NCBI GenBank assembly: GCA_012064415.1
Contig: SSNU01000247.1
Span: 1,550,629-1,614,628 of the forward strand
Origin: Gyrodactylus bullatarudis
Lineage: Eukaryota; Platyhelminthes; Monogenea; Gyrodactylidea; Gyrodactylidae
DNA: 64,000 nt
Reading direction: 5' to 3'
The position numbers and the translations under genes were made by a program. A model generated the notes under the pieces. It was given only the letters and a program-made list of their open reading frames with translations, was not told the origin of the DNA and did not search any database. Below, piece by piece: positions 62,174 to 64,000 of this stretch. Position 1 is the first letter of the stretch, and every line of letters begins with the position of its first letter.

Positions 62174-64000
62174 ATATATTGAAACAAGTTTAGCAGTCTA
62201 ATAAAAAGGAATATTTCCATGGCACACCTCAAAATCAACAAAATACTCTGAATTTCTATTAAACTATACAATAGTGTAAATATTTTCAAGTCAAATAAAA
62301 AGTTAGTACACTCCTTCTTCATCGTAATAATAAATCCCCAAGGAAGTGAGAAGTTAGATAAGGATTTAAAGAGAAACAGTTAGGCAAAAGATGAACAGAT
62401 AGGAAAATAGATGTCAATTTCAAATTTATTGGTGTTGGTAATGTCAACAGTCTGCTGACTTGTTGTGTACGGAAGATACACACACTAAATATTTTTATTT
62501 GCGACAGTGTCGGTGAAGAATAAATACAGTTGTAGAAACAGTTTGCTATCTCTTCTCTAATCTTGTTCTAAGGAAATTATGGAGTTTCAAAATATGCACC
62601 ATCCACTAAATTGGTATGTTCGTCTAAATAGATCAAATTGAACCAAAATAATTTTCAATTCTTAATTGCCCCATTAATGAACTGGTAAAGTATCATTATT
62701 TTACAGACTCATTTTCAAATTTTGCATCGCATCGGGTAAAATTTTTAAAGGAAAAACTAACTTCTCTTTTTCAATTAGATCTTTATCGCCAGGACAGCAC
62801 AAAGTAATACCTTTAGATCGGGCCAAAAGACCTTAAAATATGACTTTAATCATATGAATATTCCTCTATATAAGACCTTAAGAATAGCAATCGCTTTTCA
62901 AGTAGTTATGTAAAAATAGTATTGGTTTTTATAAATTTATTACAATGTCTTTTTATAAAATAAAATAGCTTTCTTTGTTTGTTATTGAGAACATTAAAAT
63001 TCCAACCTTATACGACCAGTTTGTTCTGCTGGGGGGCTGCATCTTGAGCTCGAATGAACACGCATCTTCTAAATTAGACGGAAAACATTCTAAGTCTCAG
63101 CGGAACCTTTCTTATAAAATCAAAATTACTACAATGCCACTTAAAGAGATGTACAAGATAAAAAATTTAAATAATATCTCATCAAAATTACTGGTTGTTA
63201 GGATTAGGAATCCATCCAAGTATTCTGAAATAATTATTCAATTAAATTCAAGAAAGATTTGTTTCTTTAGGCTTTCGTTGACTCTTTCGTGAGGTTCGCT
63301 ATATATAAGCCCTATATTATAGGGCGATCATTAGTTATTACGCAGGTCTTAACAATATCAAATAATCTATTATATAATTCGATCGAAAATTATCTCAAAA
63401 AATACCAAAATGTCTCAAAGAGATTAACAAACTTGAATAGAATAACCAAGATTATTAAAATTTTGTTTTCATCTACATACATTAGTATTAGATGGGAAAT
63501 TCAATAGAAAATCGACTTTCTTAGATGGGATCAAAAGAATTTCCATTAGACTCTCATTTAGAATCGGTTTAATATTAATTTCTCGATTGATATGGGGGTT
63601 AATGATATTATGATTACTTTCTGTCACTCTCACAGCATTCCTTAAAATCCTAAAAAAATAAAAAGGATTTAAAGACTAATTTATTTATTTTATTATTGGG
63701 TAATACACAAGAGAGATTATAGGCTTATTATCGAGTAATTGTATTGAATGAATTTGCGTATCATATTTTGTTAAAATAGAATTTTAAAATTAAATTTACG
63801 AGTTGGATAATTTGAATAATTATAATTAAGTTTAGTCAGATATTCGAAGATAATTCTCCCAAACTTACAATTACAAATGTATTTTATTTTTCTGATCATA
63901 ATAAACTTTTTTTAATGGAAGGAGAGCTTTGGTCTCTCTGACATTTTCGCTTATCTAGAGAATTCTTTTCCATCTTCAACCTTGTTCTAATAGTCTGATT
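62174..64000. other. Mostly gene-free end of the window
   Basis: The only frame worth mentioning is 62,985-63,292 on the plus strand, which reads IENIKIPTLYDQFVLLGGC and continues with Lys/Ser-rich sequence. It has no ATG start in the first part and could be an internal exon of a gene running off the window or a decayed repeat. No splice pattern could be confirmed. Confidence 0.35.

Overview
The window is eukaryotic and almost certainly from an invertebrate animal. It is strongly AT-rich by eye, protein-coding regions are split by GT-AG introns, and it carries SMAD4 (a metazoan-only family) with polyubiquitin, ATG12, NAA38, YIPF4, ATAD3, URB1, a PX-PH phospholipase D and a GDP-fucose transporter. 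The lineage cannot be fixed from sequence alone. The most telling trait is a class of very short introns (24-36 nt) beside introns of about 47-90 nt and a few of 0.2-3 kb. Very short introns are known in flatworms and dicyemids, so a lineage of that kind is possible, but this is only an inference.

Layout. 1-19,874: no convincing host gene. It holds dispersed repeats, fold-back elements, a piggyBac-like non-autonomous element, a GIY-YIG retroelement remnant and an ORF for a basic AT-hook-like peptide. 19,875-22,741: a compact cluster of NAA38(-), SLC35C1-like(+), two-unit polyubiquitin(-) and a small membrane protein(+). 22,742-27,945: gene-poor. 27,946-39,381: SMAD4(-), URB1(+), YIPF4(-), ATAD3(+), again densely packed. 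39,982-53,969: a 16-exon phospholipase D(-) whose larger introns carry fold-back elements. 54,123-54,993: ATG12(+) and an unrecognised small gene(+). 54,994-64,000: gene-poor, with an intronless Cys-rich ORF, a second retroelement fragment, a near-perfect 0.7-kb palindrome and a 1.25-kb inverted-repeat element carrying a second copy of the AT-hook-like ORF.

Organisation. Ten consecutive genes alternate strands, forming five head-to-head pairs (start-to-start gaps 98-649 bp) joined tail-to-tail (43 bp between the SLC35C1-like and ubiquitin stops). The exon models of SMAD4 (693 aa), SLC35C1-like (315 aa), YIPF4 (238 aa), ATAD3 (577 aa) and PLD (1,319 aa) close in frame from ATG to stop. URB1 (about 1,144 aa) closes only if one base is added near an A7 run. 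The genes have unrelated housekeeping or signalling roles (N-terminal acetylation, Golgi fucosylation and trafficking, ubiquitin, BMP/TGF-beta signalling, ribosome biogenesis, mitochondrial nucleoid and membrane, lipid signalling, autophagy), so the clustering reflects compaction and shared promoters more than one pathway. All family assignments rest on recalled family features; no database search was run.
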